Below are positions 1-8,636 of a stretch of 64,000 nt of DNA, piece after piece. A program made the position numbers and the translations under genes. The notes beneath the pieces are model-generated. The model was not told the origin of the DNA. It was given only the letters and a program-made list of their open reading frames with translations, and did not search any database. How positions within the stretch are numbered: the stretch's first letter is position 1; every line of letters starts with the position of its first letter. This DNA is from Evansella vedderi (GTDB taxonomy: Bacteria > Bacillota > Bacilli > Bacillales > Salisediminibacteriaceae): NCBI RefSeq assembly GCF_030813435.1, contig NZ_JAUSUG010000003.1:124001-188000 (forward strand). The letters are read 5' to 3'.

Positions 1-124
1 GCTTAGAAGAAAGGGGGAGTAATGATGCTACTGGAAAATTTAAACGCTCTAATGTTTTAAGCATTTGTTGACCAACAGCACCCGTTGCTCCAACTACTGC
101 TACTCGATATCCTGTTTGACTCAT
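1..124 (-). CDS. asd: Aspartate-semialdehyde dehydrogenase, N-terminal fragment
   Basis: Only the first 41 codons are in the window; the gene continues past base 1. It begins ATG at 122-124 with an AAAGGAG ribosome binding site about 8 nt upstream. The residues include the N-terminal NADP-binding motif VVGATGAVGQQ of aspartate-semialdehyde dehydrogenase, which reduces aspartyl phosphate to the semialdehyde for lysine, threonine, methionine and dipicolinate synthesis. Following dpaA-dpaB is its usual place in Bacillus, where dapG and dapA come next. A hairpin at 259-296 and a 246-nt gap separate it from dpaB, so it probably has its own vegetative promoter. Confidence 0.93.
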   Translation of the reverse strand, partial: MSQTGYRVAVVGATGAVGQQMLKTLERLNFPVASLLPLSSK

Positions 125-258
125 GACAAAAAATCTCCTTTCAAAATTGCAACGAATTATTTAATGTAAACTGATTTTTCTTAGATAAGATTTTGCTTGA
201 TCGCTTTGTCATTTATATACACTTTTCAAGTATCTATAAACTGTCTATTGGAAATAGC

Positions 259-296
259 AAAAACATACGTAGTTAAGGTAATCTACCTTAACTACG
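259..296 (-). terminator. Stem-loop terminator downstream of dpaB
   Basis: A perfect 13-bp inverted repeat (268-280 with 284-296) has a 3-nt loop. On the minus strand it is followed after four bases by five T (259-263). The stem is AT-rich and the T-run is short, so termination may be partial. Confidence 0.6.
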
Positions 297-370
297 ATTT
301 ATACGATACAAGCAAGATATTATCATCTTACATTATATCTATATTTTATCAATAGTTTCTTCTTTTTTCA

Positions 371-964
371 CTAATCTTTATATCTTTCTATTAAAACGGG
401 CTGTAATTGTTCATGATTTAGAGCAGCCTTAACTGTATCAGGAAGCTTTGTCATATCAGCAACTAAGGAATTAGGTTTCTTAAAAGGATGATCTTGCCCA
501 AACGGTACAAAATAAATGTTTTTTGTTGCCATGAGCTTCATAACGTTAACTCCATTTAAACCGAGTGCGTCGTTTGTAGAAATTGCAAGAACAACTGGAC
601 GTCCTGTTCGAAGTGTTGCCTTTGCCCCCATTAGAACGGGAGAATCCGTTAATGCATTAGCAAGCTTACTGGTTGAATTACCTGTCATCGGGGCAATTAC
701 CATGCAGTCTAATGGAGTTTGAGGTCCAAATGGCTCAGCCTTAGGGATTGTATCTACTAATGGCTCATCTGTGATTTGTTGAATTTTCTCCAGCCAATCT
801 GCACTTTTCCCAAACTTCGTATCTGTTGTTTGAACGGTATAGCTTACAAATGGAGTCACACGAGCTCCTTCTTTTACTAACTGCTCCATAACTGGCAAGA
901 CCTCTTCATACGTACAATGGGATCCTGTTAAACCGAAGCCGATATGTTTCCCCTTAAGTGACAT
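371..964 (-). CDS. dpaB: Dipicolinate synthase subunit B (SpoVFB)
   Basis: 197 residues, the usual length for the flavoprotein-like (HFCD-fold) small subunit of dipicolinate synthase. With DpaA it makes pyridine-2,6-dicarboxylate in the mother cell from a diaminopimelate-pathway intermediate; the product is imported into the forespore with calcium. The N-terminus has the flavoprotein-type GFGLTGSHCTYEEV stretch, and an IAPMTGNSTSKLANAL segment near residues 90-105 is typical of the family. The ATG lies one base after the dpaA stop, and its ribosome binding site GGAGGAAGAAAG overlaps the end of dpaA, so the two are translationally coupled. A stem-loop follows at 259-296. Confidence 0.95.
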   Translation of the reverse strand: MSLKGKHIGFGLTGSHCTYEEVLPVMEQLVKEGARVTPFVSYTVQTTDTKFGKSADWLEKIQQITDEPLVDTIPKAEPFGPQTPLDCMVIAPMTGNSTSKLANALTDSPVLMGAKATLRTGRPVVLAISTNDALGLNGVNVMKLMATKNIYFVPFGQDHPFKKPNSLVADMTKLPDTVKAALNHEQLQPVLIERYKD

Positions 965-965
965 A

Positions 966-1868
966 TTACTTTCTTCCTCCTTTAATTTCTTCCCAGTGCT
1001 CCTGTAGTAAAGTGGTTAATACACCAGCAATGATTTGACCTGCTGTTTTTGGTGCTACTATTCCGGGAAGTCCTAGAGCTAGCAACGCTTTTATCCCTCT
1101 TTTTTCAGCATATCTAAAGTCAGTACCTCCAGGCTTTGAAGCCAAATCTACTACTAGTGCATGGGGCATCATTTTAGATAGAACGTTAGCCGAAACTACA
1201 TGGGCAGGTATTGTATTTATGACAACATCTGCATCCGCCACGTGTTTTGATAAGTCCTTAACTGGGAAGCTTTCTAAATGATACTCGAATGCCCTAGCCC
1301 GAAGTTCCGGTTCATCAGCGGCTACCTTTACGTTAGCACCTAAGTTCTGAAAGGTGCGGGCAATAGTTTTACCTACACGACCAAAACCAGTCACAATTAC
1401 ATTGGAATTGTGGATAGTTATATCTGTGTTTTGGATTACAATCATAATCGTCCCTTCAGCAGTAGGAATTGAGTTATAAATCGCTACGTCATCTCTTTCC
1501 ACAAGTTCCACCAGCTTCTTATTAGATTGTTTAGCCATTTCCTTCAATCGATCATTTGATATTCCAGTATAAATAATAGAGTGTTTTTTCGTTTTTTCTA
1601 ACCAATCTTCTGGCAAGATTGTTTTATCCCTCGAAAAAATAGATTCGATCTCCCTATCTTCATTCATACCACTGACAGGTAAGACAATGGCATCCACTGT
1701 TTTTGGATTAATCGTATCAAATGTTTCTTTGTACGACCCCACAAAACCATCATCAAGCTGGTCAAACCCGATAAGTGATATTTTGGCATCTTGCTCAGAT
1801 AGCTTACGAATTACTTCTAATTGTCTTGCATCTCCACCTATTACGGCAATGTGCATATCAGTTAACAA
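966..1868 (-). CDS. dpaA: Dipicolinate synthase subunit A (SpoVFA)
   Basis: 300 residues, the oxidoreductase subunit of dipicolinate synthase, needed for heat-resistant spores. It has an N-terminal Rossmann-like start (IAVIGGDARQ, residues 7-16) and a second nucleotide-binding glycine motif GFGRVG at 161-166. The C-terminal GLPGIVAPKTAGQI stretch is family-typical. The start is TTG at 1866-1868, preceded by AAAGGGGAG 9 nt upstream; the next ATG (MHIAVIGG) is only four codons in, with no site of its own. A candidate sigma-K promoter lies at 1935-1962, which fits mother-cell expression. Confidence 0.95.
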   Translation of the reverse strand: MLTDMHIAVIGGDARQLEVIRKLSEQDAKISLIGFDQLDDGFVGSYKETFDTINPKTVDAIVLPVSGMNEDREIESIFSRDKTILPEDWLEKTKKHSIIYTGISNDRLKEMAKQSNKKLVELVERDDVAIYNSIPTAEGTIMIVIQNTDITIHNSNVIVTGFGRVGKTIARTFQNLGANVKVAADEPELRARAFEYHLESFPVKDLSKHVADADVVINTIPAHVVSANVLSKMMPHALVVDLASKPGGTDFRYAEKRGIKALLALGLPGIVAPKTAGQIIAGVLTTLLQEHWEEIKGGRK

Positions 1869-1934
1869 AACAACTATCTCCCCTTTCTACATGACTTTTT
1901 ATTTTAAAGGGGACCTTGCTTGCGATGTTCACAA

Positions 1935-1962
1935 CATCTTATGTAGGAGCCCTCATTGGTGT
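1935..1962 (-). promoter_or_regulatory. Candidate sigma-K promoter for dpaA-dpaB
   Basis: On the minus strand CATAAGATG (1943-1935) fits the sigma-K -10 form CATANNNTA except at the last base. An AC dinucleotide (1962-1961) lies 17 nt upstream, the -35 spacing seen for sigma-K; a second AC at 1960-1959 gives 15. It is about 65 nt upstream of the dpaA start. The motif is short, so the call relies partly on the known sigma-K control of spoVF in B. subtilis. Confidence 0.42.
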
Positions 1963-2053
1963 GAAACATAGACAAAATAAAAATTTTCTTAAGGATAGAT
2001 ATCTTAAATAAACGTAAAATGAGGCAGCAATCTTTTACAAAAGAGTCTAAATT

Positions 2054-2085
2054 AAAAAAAGCTTAAAGGAATTACCCTTCAAGCT
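2054..2085 (-). terminator. Terminator downstream of ymxH
   Basis: A 10-bp stem (2060-2069 with 2076-2085, one mismatch) has a 6-nt loop and is followed on the minus strand by seven T. It ends the ymxH transcript before the dpaA promoter region. Confidence 0.75.
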
Positions 2086-2115
2086 GCTTCAAGACATAGA
2101 GTTTTGAACAGAATC

Positions 2116-2346
2116 TTAAACTTCAATAATAATCATATCCTGACCAATTTTTTTAATTTGTTTCCAATAGACCGTAACTTCCTTTTCCCGCTTGCCTAAG
2201 CCAAACCATTTTAGTGTAGGGATTACAAAAGCTTCAATTTGTCCATTTTTTTCATCAATTATTAGGTCGGTCTGCCCTAATACACCTAAACGTTCACCCT
2301 TTTGATAATCAATAATTTCCTTATTACTTATTTCACTTAGTCTCAA
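2116..2346 (-). CDS. ymxH: YlmC/YmxH family sporulation protein (PRC-barrel)
   Basis: 76 residues, a single PRC-barrel-like domain. The LSEISNKEIIDYQKGERLG start and the central VIPTLKWFGLGKREKEVTVYW segment are typical of the YlmC/YmxH family. Members are conserved in endospore formers, but their molecular role is not established. The start is TTG at 2344-2346 behind a GGGGGGATG ribosome binding site; the nearby ATG is in another frame. It sits between mlpA and dpaA as in B. subtilis and has terminators on both sides, so it is probably transcribed alone. Confidence 0.85.
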   Translation of the reverse strand: MRLSEISNKEIIDYQKGERLGVLGQTDLIIDEKNGQIEAFVIPTLKWFGLGKREKEVTVYWKQIKKIGQDMIIIEV

Positions 2347-2456
2347 GGTTCATCCCCCCGTTTGCCTTTATACCATCGTATGAGAAAAGGGGAAAAACAT
2401 GCTATCAGATGAGTGGAATTTATTCGATTAGGGTCTGAAATGAGCCTTCCTATCAA

Positions 2457-2494
2457 CAAAAAACGCGTGTTTTCCACTAAAAGAAAAACACGCG
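2457..2494 (-). terminator. Terminator downstream of mlpA
   Basis: A 10-bp GC-capped stem (2464-2473 with 2485-2494) is followed on the minus strand by six T (2458-2463). It lies 30 nt past the mlpA stop. Confidence 0.8.
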
Positions 2495-2524
2495 CAGTTT
2501 ACTACTGTAAATTATCGACCCACA

Positions 2525-3763
2525 TTAATGGATTCCATTTGGCAACTCACCTTTGGAACTAATTAATGTTAGGGAATAATCCTTTGAAAAGATTTGATCA
2601 CTTGTTTCTCGAATCATATCAAGGGTTACACGATCCACCGCTTCGACTATTTCATCTAAGCTTCGGTGCTTTCCTAAAAGCAGTTCATTCTTACCGTTAC
2701 GGCTCATTCTACTATTGGTACTTTCTAAACCAAGCATCATACTCCCTTTAAGCTGTTCCTTTCCATTTTGAAGCTCTCTCTCTGTCAATCCCTCATCACG
2801 AATTTTATCCAATGTGTCCATTAAAACCTTAAACAATTCATTAAGCTGCTCTTGACCTGTACCTGCATAAACTGTGAGCATACCTGTATCGTGGAATGCG
2901 GAATGATAGGAGAAGACAGAATAGGCTAACCCTCTTTTTTCTCTTACTTCTTGGAACAATCGGCTGCTCATACTTCCGCCAAGGGTATTATTTAATAGTA
3001 CTAAGCTGAATATGTCCTCATTGTCTAATGGGAATCCTTCGAACCCGATGCAGAGGTGTGCTTGTTCCGTGTCCTTTTTTCTAGCTATACGGTCGGAGTT
3101 AAAGGTAGGCTTTATCAACTCTTTCCTTCCTGTTCCTTTCTTCATAGGAGCAAATACCTCTTGAACATAAGCTACAAATGATTCCTCTACATTACCACAT
3201 ATGGATATAACCACATTATCTGCATTATAATATTGGTCCATGTAGTCAACTAAAGATTCTGAGGAAAATTGAGACAGCGTTTCCTCTGTTCCTAAAATAG
3301 GGTATCCTAAGGGATGGTCTCCAAAACTGGCTCTGCTTAATAAATCATGAACGATATCATCAGGAGTATCTTCATACATTTTTATCTCTTCTAGCACGAC
3401 TCCCTTCTCTTTATCCAATTCATGTTTATCAAAGGTAGAATGAAAGTACATATCTGCAAGAACATCTACAGCATGCTTGGCATGATCGTCTAATACCTTT
3501 GCATAATAGCAGGTGTACTCTTTCGACGTGAAGGCATTAACATGCCCACCAATGGAATCAAATGATTCTGCTATTTGTTGAGCTGTCCTTGATTTAGTAC
3601 CTTTAAAAAACATATGCTCTAAAAAATGCGAAACTCCATTCTGCTGCTTCGTTTCAAACCTTGAACCTGTCCCGATCCAAATCCCAATTGCAACGGAACG
3701 GACGGTATTATTCGGTTCGAAAACAATTCTTAAACCGTTACTTCCAGTAAATCGTTTTATCAC
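2525..3763 (-). CDS. mlpA: M16-family zinc peptidase (MlpA/YmxG)
   Basis: 412 residues, full length for the family. The inverted zinc motif HFLEH is at residues 46-50 and the downstream glutamate ligand region is in VVLEEIKMYEDTPDD. The C-terminal half carries the non-catalytic M16 domain with RLFQEVREKRGLAYSV. It is a mitochondrial-processing-peptidase-like protease, presumed cytoplasmic since no signal peptide is seen. The B. subtilis orthologue has been linked to control of extracellular protease production; the substrate is unknown. The start is GTG with AGGAGG at ideal spacing. A terminator lies directly downstream. Confidence 0.92.
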   Translation of the reverse strand: MIKRFTGSNGLRIVFEPNNTVRSVAIGIWIGTGSRFETKQQNGVSHFLEHMFFKGTKSRTAQQIAESFDSIGGHVNAFTSKEYTCYYAKVLDDHAKHAVDVLADMYFHSTFDKHELDKEKGVVLEEIKMYEDTPDDIVHDLLSRASFGDHPLGYPILGTEETLSQFSSESLVDYMDQYYNADNVVISICGNVEESFVAYVQEVFAPMKKGTGRKELIKPTFNSDRIARKKDTEQAHLCIGFEGFPLDNEDIFSLVLLNNTLGGSMSSRLFQEVREKRGLAYSVFSYHSAFHDTGMLTVYAGTGQEQLNELFKVLMDTLDKIRDEGLTERELQNGKEQLKGSMMLGLESTNSRMSRNGKNELLLGKHRSLDEIVEAVDRVTLDMIRETSDQIFSKDYSLTLISSKGELPNGIH

Positions 3764-3816
3764 GGTTATCCTCCTAATAATCTACAATGTATTCAAACTA
3801 GAACAATGACTATTTA

Positions 3817-4776
3817 TTATTGTATCCTATTTTCACTTAACGTTTCACTTAATGTGCCTAATTTAAACCCTTTATTCATTATTCCCTCGATCATTATTTC
3901 GAGTCCATCTGCAGTCGAGGATGTGGGGTGCATTAATACTAGTGAACCAGCCTCTGATTTAGCAATAATTCGATCTGCCATACTTCTCGGCTCAGGCTTT
4001 CTCCAATCTATCGTATCAACAGTCCAAAGTACTGTATTCATACCAAGCTCATCTGCCACTTCCACAACTTCTTGACGGTAGCTTCCACTAGGTGGTGCAA
4101 ACCATTTTGGTTCTTGGTTAATCGTATCTTTAATAACTTCATTTGTTTTTACGATTTCTTCTATAATACGTTCTCTCGTTAAATTTTTCATATCAGGATG
4201 AGAATATGCATGATTTCCTATTTCGTGTCCTTCTTCTACGATCATCTTAGCGAGAGTAGGGTTATTTTTTACCCATGAGCCATCTAAAAAAAACGTAGAC
4301 TTAATATCGTACTTGTTCATTATCTTTAAGATATCGGGTAAATACTCATTTCCCCAAGCAACATTAACCATGAATGTAACCATTGGCTTTTCACTATGAC
4401 CTCGATAAATTGGTGAAGGAGGTAAGTCCTTTAATGTTACTTCCGGTGGAATTTGATTAAAGACTAACTTATCCTCTTGGAAGAAACCATCTTCCTTCAT
4501 TGCTTCATAGGAAGCTTGGACGTCTACAGATAAACCATTTAAACCTGGAATCGCCTTCCATACTTTATCTATAACAGCATCTTGTGGTTCCACCTTATAT
4601 TCATTCTGTTTACGGAGTAATTCCATATATAAAGGATCTTCTTCCTTCATAACCGTAATTGCCTGATCCCTTAATTCATTTATATAACCAGTGGTAATTG
4701 GATGTTCCACACTAGAAAAAGAAAGTAATAAAATTAAAATGAACGTTGCACTTTGTAATATAAACCTCTTCATCAT
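3817..4776 (-). CDS. ylxY: Polysaccharide deacetylase-like protein YlxY, probably non-canonical active site
   Basis: About 319 residues. It has an N-terminal hydrophobic segment (signal anchor, residues 4-22) and a C-terminal NodB-type domain from about residue 130. The metal-binding histidine motif is present (HEIGNHAYSHPDM), as is a degenerate motif 3 (FAPPSGSYR). The TFDDG motif that supplies the catalytic base and metal aspartate reads VNVAWG instead. The same change is characteristic of YlxY orthologues as I recall them, so classic chitin or peptidoglycan deacetylation is doubtful. The start is placed at the third Met (4776), 7 nt after GAGGGGG. It lies between pnp and mlpA as in B. subtilis. 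Confidence 0.88.
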   Translation of the reverse strand: MMKRFILQSATFILILLLSFSSVEHPITTGYINELRDQAITVMKEEDPLYMELLRKQNEYKVEPQDAVIDKVWKAIPGLNGLSVDVQASYEAMKEDGFFQEDKLVFNQIPPEVTLKDLPPSPIYRGHSEKPMVTFMVNVAWGNEYLPDILKIMNKYDIKSTFFLDGSWVKNNPTLAKMIVEEGHEIGNHAYSHPDMKNLTRERIIEEIVKTNEVIKDTINQEPKWFAPPSGSYRQEVVEVADELGMNTVLWTVDTIDWRKPEPRSMADRIIAKSEAGSLVLMHPTSSTADGLEIMIEGIMNKGFKLGTLSETLSENRIQ

Positions 4777-4827
4777 TCCCATTCCCCCTCACCACTAGGA
4801 ATATGCAAAACATGGACAAGGTAGAAC

Positions 4828-4850
4828 AGAAAAGCGAAGCGCACCGAGGT
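4828..4850. repeat. Possible fragment of a GCGxAAGCGCC-type dispersed repeat
   Basis: AAAAGCGAAGCGCACCGAGG in the ylxY-pnp gap resembles the left end of the repeats at 19873-19916 and 58328-58425. It is short and degenerate, so the assignment is weak. Confidence 0.25.
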
Positions 4851-4855
4851 AAAGG

Positions 4856-4886
4856 AAAAAAGACTGGGAAATAATGTACCCAGTCT
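4856..4886 (-). terminator. Terminator downstream of pnp
   Basis: An 8-bp stem AGACTGGG/CCCAGTCT (4861-4868 with 4879-4886) has a 10-nt loop and is followed on the minus strand by a run of T. It lies 21 nt past the pnp stop. Confidence 0.82.
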
Positions 4887-4906
4887 AGTCTTTTGTTAAC
4901 TTATTC

Positions 4907-6997
4907 CTATTTTTCATCCGCTAGGAGGACTTTTCTTGAAAGGTTAACACGGCCTTGGTTATCAATTTCTGTAACCTTAACAAGTATCTCGTCCCCAATG
5001 GAAACTACGTCTTCTACTTTATTTACTCTTTCTTTAGCCAGCTGAGAAATATGGACTAATCCATCCTTCCCTTTAAATAGCTCAACGAATGCACCAAACT
5101 TTTCAATTCGTTTTACTTTTCCTAAGTATGTTTGCCCAACTTCCACTTCTCGAACAATATCTTCGATAATTTGTTTCGCCTTATCGTTCATTTCCTTATC
5201 AGCAGAAGCGATATATACCATACCATCTTGTTCGATATCAATTTTTACCCCAGTATCTTCAATGATTTGGTTAATCATTTTTCCACTCGGTCCAATAACA
5301 TCACGGATTTTATCAGGGTTAATCTTCATTGTTAGTATCTTAGGCGCATATTGACTTAATTCTTTACGAGATTCAGGAATAGCTGACAACATATTTTCTA
5401 AAATTTGCAATCGACCACGTTTGGCTTGATCTAATGCTTCTTCTAAAATTTCACGGCTAATCCCTGCAATTTTGATATCCATTTGAATTGCTGTAATTCC
5501 TTGGGAAGTACCAGCAACTTTAAAGTCCATATCCCCTAGAGCATCTTCCATACCTTGAATATCTGTTAAGATAGTAACATCCTCTTCATGTTTAACAAGT
5601 CCCATAGCAATACCAGCAACTGGAGCCTTAATTGGCACACCTGCTGCCATCATTGCAAGGGTACTTGCGCAAATACTTGCCTGTGATGTGGAGCCATTAG
5701 ACTCAAGGACCTCAGAAACTAGACGAATGGTGTATGGAAATTCATTTTCTGAAGGAATAACTTGTTCAAGAGCCCTTTCACCTAATGCACCATGACCAAT
5801 TTCACGACGGCCAGGTCCGCGAATTGGTCCTGTTTCTCCCACACTGAAGGATGGGAAATTATAGTGATGCATAAAACGTTTGGATTCTTCGATACCTAAT
5901 CCGTCTAATATTTGAACATCACCTAAGGCTCCTAATGTACAAACACTAAGGGCCTGTGTTTGCCCACGAGTAAACAATCCAGATCCATGTGTTCTTGGAA
6001 GAACATCCGTTTCAGAAGCTAATGGGCGAATTTCATCCGGTTTTCTTCCGTCTGGACGTATTTTGTCCTTTGTGATTAACACACGGACAGTTTCTTTAAA
6101 TAACTTGTCCAATACTTCACGTGCCTCAGAAGAGCGGTCTTCTTCTTCTGTAATGTATTCTTCAGTAATTCTGTCCATTACTTCTTTTACAGCAGCTTCA
6201 CGGGCATGCTTTTCCTCTACTAATGCAGCGGTTTTCAATTCAGTCATAGCCTTTTCACGAAGCTCTGCTTCGAGTTCAGCATCTACTTCCTTTAATTGAA
6301 CCTCTACTTTTTCTTTACCCACTTGCGCAACCACTTCTTCTTGGAATGCAATAATTTTCTTGATTTCATCATGTCCATACATGATTGCTTCCAGCATGGT
6401 TTCTTCCGGCACCTCTTCGGCACCTGCCTCTACCATATTAATAGCTTCTTTTGTACCTGCTACTACAAGTTCAATGTCGCTTTTGTCCAATTCACCAGGA
6501 GTAGGATTAATGATAAATTCTCCATCAATTCGCCCTACTGTTACACCTGCTATTGGGCCGGAAAATGGAATATCAGATACAGAAAGTGCAAGGGAAGAAC
6601 CGATCATCGCTGCCATTTCAGCTGGTGCATCCTGATCGTTACTCATTACAATACTGATAACTTGTACATCATTTCTAAACCCATCTGGAAATAACGGTCG
6701 AATTGGCCGGTCTATTAAACGGCTTGTTAGAACAGCATGATCACTCGGACGGCCTTCACGTTTAATGAAGCCTCCTGGGATCTTACCAGCAGCATACAAT
6801 CTCTCTTCATAATTAACAGTTAATGGGAAAAACGGAAGATCTTTCGGTTCCTTTGACATCGTTGCTGTTGATAGTACTGCTGTATCGCCATAGCGCACTA
6901 AAACGGCACCATTTGCTTGTTTAGCAAGTTGTCCAATTTCAAAGGTCAACGTACGACCTGCCCATTCCATTGAAAATGTTTGTTTTTCTTGATTCAT
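4907..6997 (-). CDS. pnp: Polyribonucleotide nucleotidyltransferase (PNPase)
   Basis: 696 residues, full length. Two RNase PH domains span about 1-545; the second carries [15 protein letters not shown] and the phosphate-binding [12 protein letters not shown] region. They are followed by a KH domain ([17 protein letters not shown], about 555-610) and an S1 domain (about 620-690). It degrades RNA 3' to 5' using phosphate. It is monocistronic here: rpsO has a terminator upstream of it and pnp has its own downstream. The ribosome binding site GAGAGGAG lies in a small potential hairpin (ACGAG pairing with CTCGT), which could tune initiation. Confidence 0.98.
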   Translation of the reverse strand: MNQEKQTFSMEWAGRTLTFEIGQLAKQANGAVLVRYGDTAVLSTATMSKEPKDLPFFPLTVNYEERLYAAGKIPGGFIKREGRPSDHAVLTSRLIDRPIRPLFPDGFRNDVQVISIVMSNDQDAPAEMAAMIGSSLALSVSDIPFSGPIAGVTVGRIDGEFIINPTPGELDKSDIELVVAGTKEAINMVEAGAEEVPEETMLEAIMYGHDEIKKIIAFQEEVVAQVGKEKVEVQLKEVDAELEAELREKAMTELKTAALVEEKHAREAAVKEVMDRITEEYITEEEDRSSEAREVLDKLFKETVRVLITKDKIRPDGRKPDEIRPLASETDVLPRTHGSGLFTRGQTQALSVCTLGALGDVQILDGLGIEESKRFMHHYNFPSFSVGETGPIRGPGRREIGHGALGERALEQVIPSENEFPYTIRLVSEVLESNGSTSQASICASTLAMMAAGVPIKAPVAGIAMGLVKHEEDVTILTDIQGMEDALGDMDFKVAGTSQGITAIQMDIKIAGISREILEEALDQAKRGRLQILENMLSAIPESRKELSQYAPKILTMKINPDKIRDVIGPSGKMINQIIEDTGVKIDIEQDGMVYIASADKEMNDKAKQIIEDIVREVEVGQTYLGKVKRIEKFGAFVELFKGKDGLVHISQLAKERVNKVEDVVSIGDEILVKVTEIDNQGRVNLSRKVLLADEK

Positions 6998-7197
6998 CTT
7001 TACGAGTACTCCTCTCGTCCCTTTAATCTTGACTTATTATAATTATTGTTGGCTTTTTTTTATGTAGTAAACCTGTTGTCTTTGAAAAAAATTGATTTCA
7101 CACTGGAAATGAAGGAAAGTTTATCCTTTTTTAAAGCCCCTAAGCTTAATCATAACAAAAAATGTAGAAATAAGGAATAGTGGCAATTTATGAACAT

Positions 7198-7231
7198 ACA
7201 AAAAAAAGCGGGAAATATCATCCCGCTTTTT
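7198..7231 (-). terminator. Terminator downstream of rpsO
   Basis: A 10-bp stem AAAAGCGGGA/TCCCGCTTTT (7204-7213 with 7221-7230) has a 7-nt loop and runs into seven T on the minus strand. It lies 8 nt past the rpsO stop and separates rpsO from pnp. Confidence 0.88.
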
Positions 7232-7238
7232 ATCTTCA

Positions 7239-7508
7239 TTATCGACGTAGACCAAGTCTGTCAATAAGTTGACGGTAGCGAGTAACGTCTTTATTACGTA
7301 GATACGTAAGTAGGTTACGACGCTGACCAACCATTTTTAGAAGACCACGACGTGAATGGTGATCTTTCTTGTGAGTACGTAAGTGCTCATTAAGCGTGTT
7401 GATTTGCTCAGTAAGGATAGCAATTTGAACTTCAGGAGAACCTGTATCATTCTCATGCGTCTTGAAATTTTGGATAATTTCATTTTTACGTTCTTGTGTT
7501 AGTGCCAT
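7239..7508 (-). CDS. rpsO: 30S ribosomal protein S15
   Basis: 89 residues, the standard length. The sequence begins [12 protein letters not shown] and contains the rRNA-binding [14 protein letters not shown] and C-terminal [21 protein letters not shown] segments. It binds 16S rRNA at the three-way junction of the platform early in 30S assembly. The start is ATG at 7506-7508 behind GAAGGAGGTGG; a six-codon upstream extension is in frame but contains the ribosome binding site. It follows ribF by 113 nt, a space with potential secondary structure. Confidence 0.98.
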   Translation of the reverse strand: MALTQERKNEIIQNFKTHENDTGSPEVQIAILTEQINTLNEHLRTHKKDHHSRRGLLKMVGQRRNLLTYLRNKDVTRYRQLIDRLGLRR

Positions 7509-7535
7509 CCGTTCCACCTCCTTCAATTAAAATCC

Positions 7536-7580
7536 CCATAAGCCGAGCAGACGTTGGTGAATCGTTCCGCCAAGCAATGG
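7536..7580 (-). promoter_or_regulatory. Possible S15-responsive rpsO leader
   Basis: The rpsO 5' leader can fold into an outer stem CCAT-GC/GC-ATGG (7536-7539 and neighbours with 7577-7580) enclosing a TTGG/CCAA hairpin just upstream of the Shine-Dalgarno. Other Bacillaceae, for example Geobacillus, have an S15-binding leader in this position. I infer a similar feedback role from position and pairing only; no sequence match to a known leader was made. Confidence 0.3.
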
Positions 7581-7621
7581 TTTTAGAACATATATAAGCA
7601 TACTAGTATTCTCATCAATAA

Positions 7622-8596
7622 TCAAGGATTATTACAAAATGATGTTGAATTTTCTTCGGTTGCAAAATAATTTTTGGCTGCTTGTACATCTTTTTCCAAT
7701 TGATTTATTAATTGGTTAACAGAATCAAACTTCTTTTCATCCCTTATTTTCTCCATCCATTGTATTTTAACAGATGAACCATAAATATTGTCGTTAAAAT
7801 GAAGGAGGTGGACTTCAACCACAGGAGCACCTTCTTTATCATTATGGAAAGTCGGTTTGTATCCTATATTACACACCCCATCATACCATTCATTATTGAC
7901 AAATAAACGGACGAAATATACACCTACAGCAGGGATATATGTACGGGCTTCAAGTTGAACATTTGCCGTTGGAAAACCAATGGTTCTTCCTCGTTTTTCT
8001 CCATGTACTACAACACCTTCTGTCTCGTAATTTCTTCCTAGATAGCGGTTTACTTTGGAAAGATTACCATCTTCTAACGCCTGTCGAATACTTGTTGAAC
8101 TTATTTTTTCTCCCTTAAATTCTACTTTTCCAACAGTAGTATAGGTTAATTTATTTCGGGAATGAAAGGGAAGTGTCTCCATTGTTCCTTTCCCTAACCT
8201 TCCGTAAGTATAATCAAACCCTGCCACAACGTGTTTCACATTTAACCCTATTAAATAATAATCCACAAATTGTTGGGGGGTTAGTTCAGAAAATCCATTA
8301 TCAAAATCAATTATAATTAAATAATCAACACCTAACATTTCTATTAAGGCTTGTTTTTGTTTCATAGAAGTTAAATAACGTACTCTGCTATCTTTTCTTA
8401 ATACTTCTTTCGGATGAGGAAAAAAAGTCATTACCCCAGATTTTATCCCCCGCTTCTTTGCTTCCTCTTTTGCTTTTTCGATAACTGTTTGATGTCCTGC
8501 ATGTACACCATCAAAAAAGCCCAATGCCAAGGAAAGCTTTGGCAGCTCAATATGGTAATGAGGATGTTTGATTTTTATCGTTTTCACTTTCTCCAC
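7622..8596 (-). CDS. ribF: Bifunctional riboflavin kinase / FAD synthetase
   Basis: 324 residues, full length. The N-terminal adenylyltransferase domain has GFFDGVHAGHQ with the HAGH nucleotidyl-transfer motif at residues 32-35. The C-terminal flavokinase domain (about 185-310) has GFPTANV. It makes FMN from riboflavin and ATP, then FAD. The B. subtilis orthologue is ribC. The GTG at 8594-8596 is chosen as start because AAGGAG lies 8 nt upstream; an in-frame GTG three codons later would match the B. subtilis N-terminus but lacks spacing. It follows truB by 40 nt, probably cotranscribed. Confidence 0.95.
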   Translation of the reverse strand: MEKVKTIKIKHPHYHIELPKLSLALGFFDGVHAGHQTVIEKAKEEAKKRGIKSGVMTFFPHPKEVLRKDSRVRYLTSMKQKQALIEMLGVDYLIIIDFDNGFSELTPQQFVDYYLIGLNVKHVVAGFDYTYGRLGKGTMETLPFHSRNKLTYTTVGKVEFKGEKISSTSIRQALEDGNLSKVNRYLGRNYETEGVVVHGEKRGRTIGFPTANVQLEARTYIPAVGVYFVRLFVNNEWYDGVCNIGYKPTFHNDKEGAPVVEVHLLHFNDNIYGSSVKIQWMEKIRDEKKFDSVNQLINQLEKDVQAAKNYFATEENSTSFCNNP

Positions 8597-8636
8597 CTCG
8601 GCTGCTCCTTCTTACTTTTGAAGGAAGTAAAAGATT

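Noticed and set aside
6063-6694. Several plus-strand open frames inside pnp and other genes
   Set aside because: They are antisense shadows of strongly conserved minus-strand genes with biased codon use, and their translations match no family.
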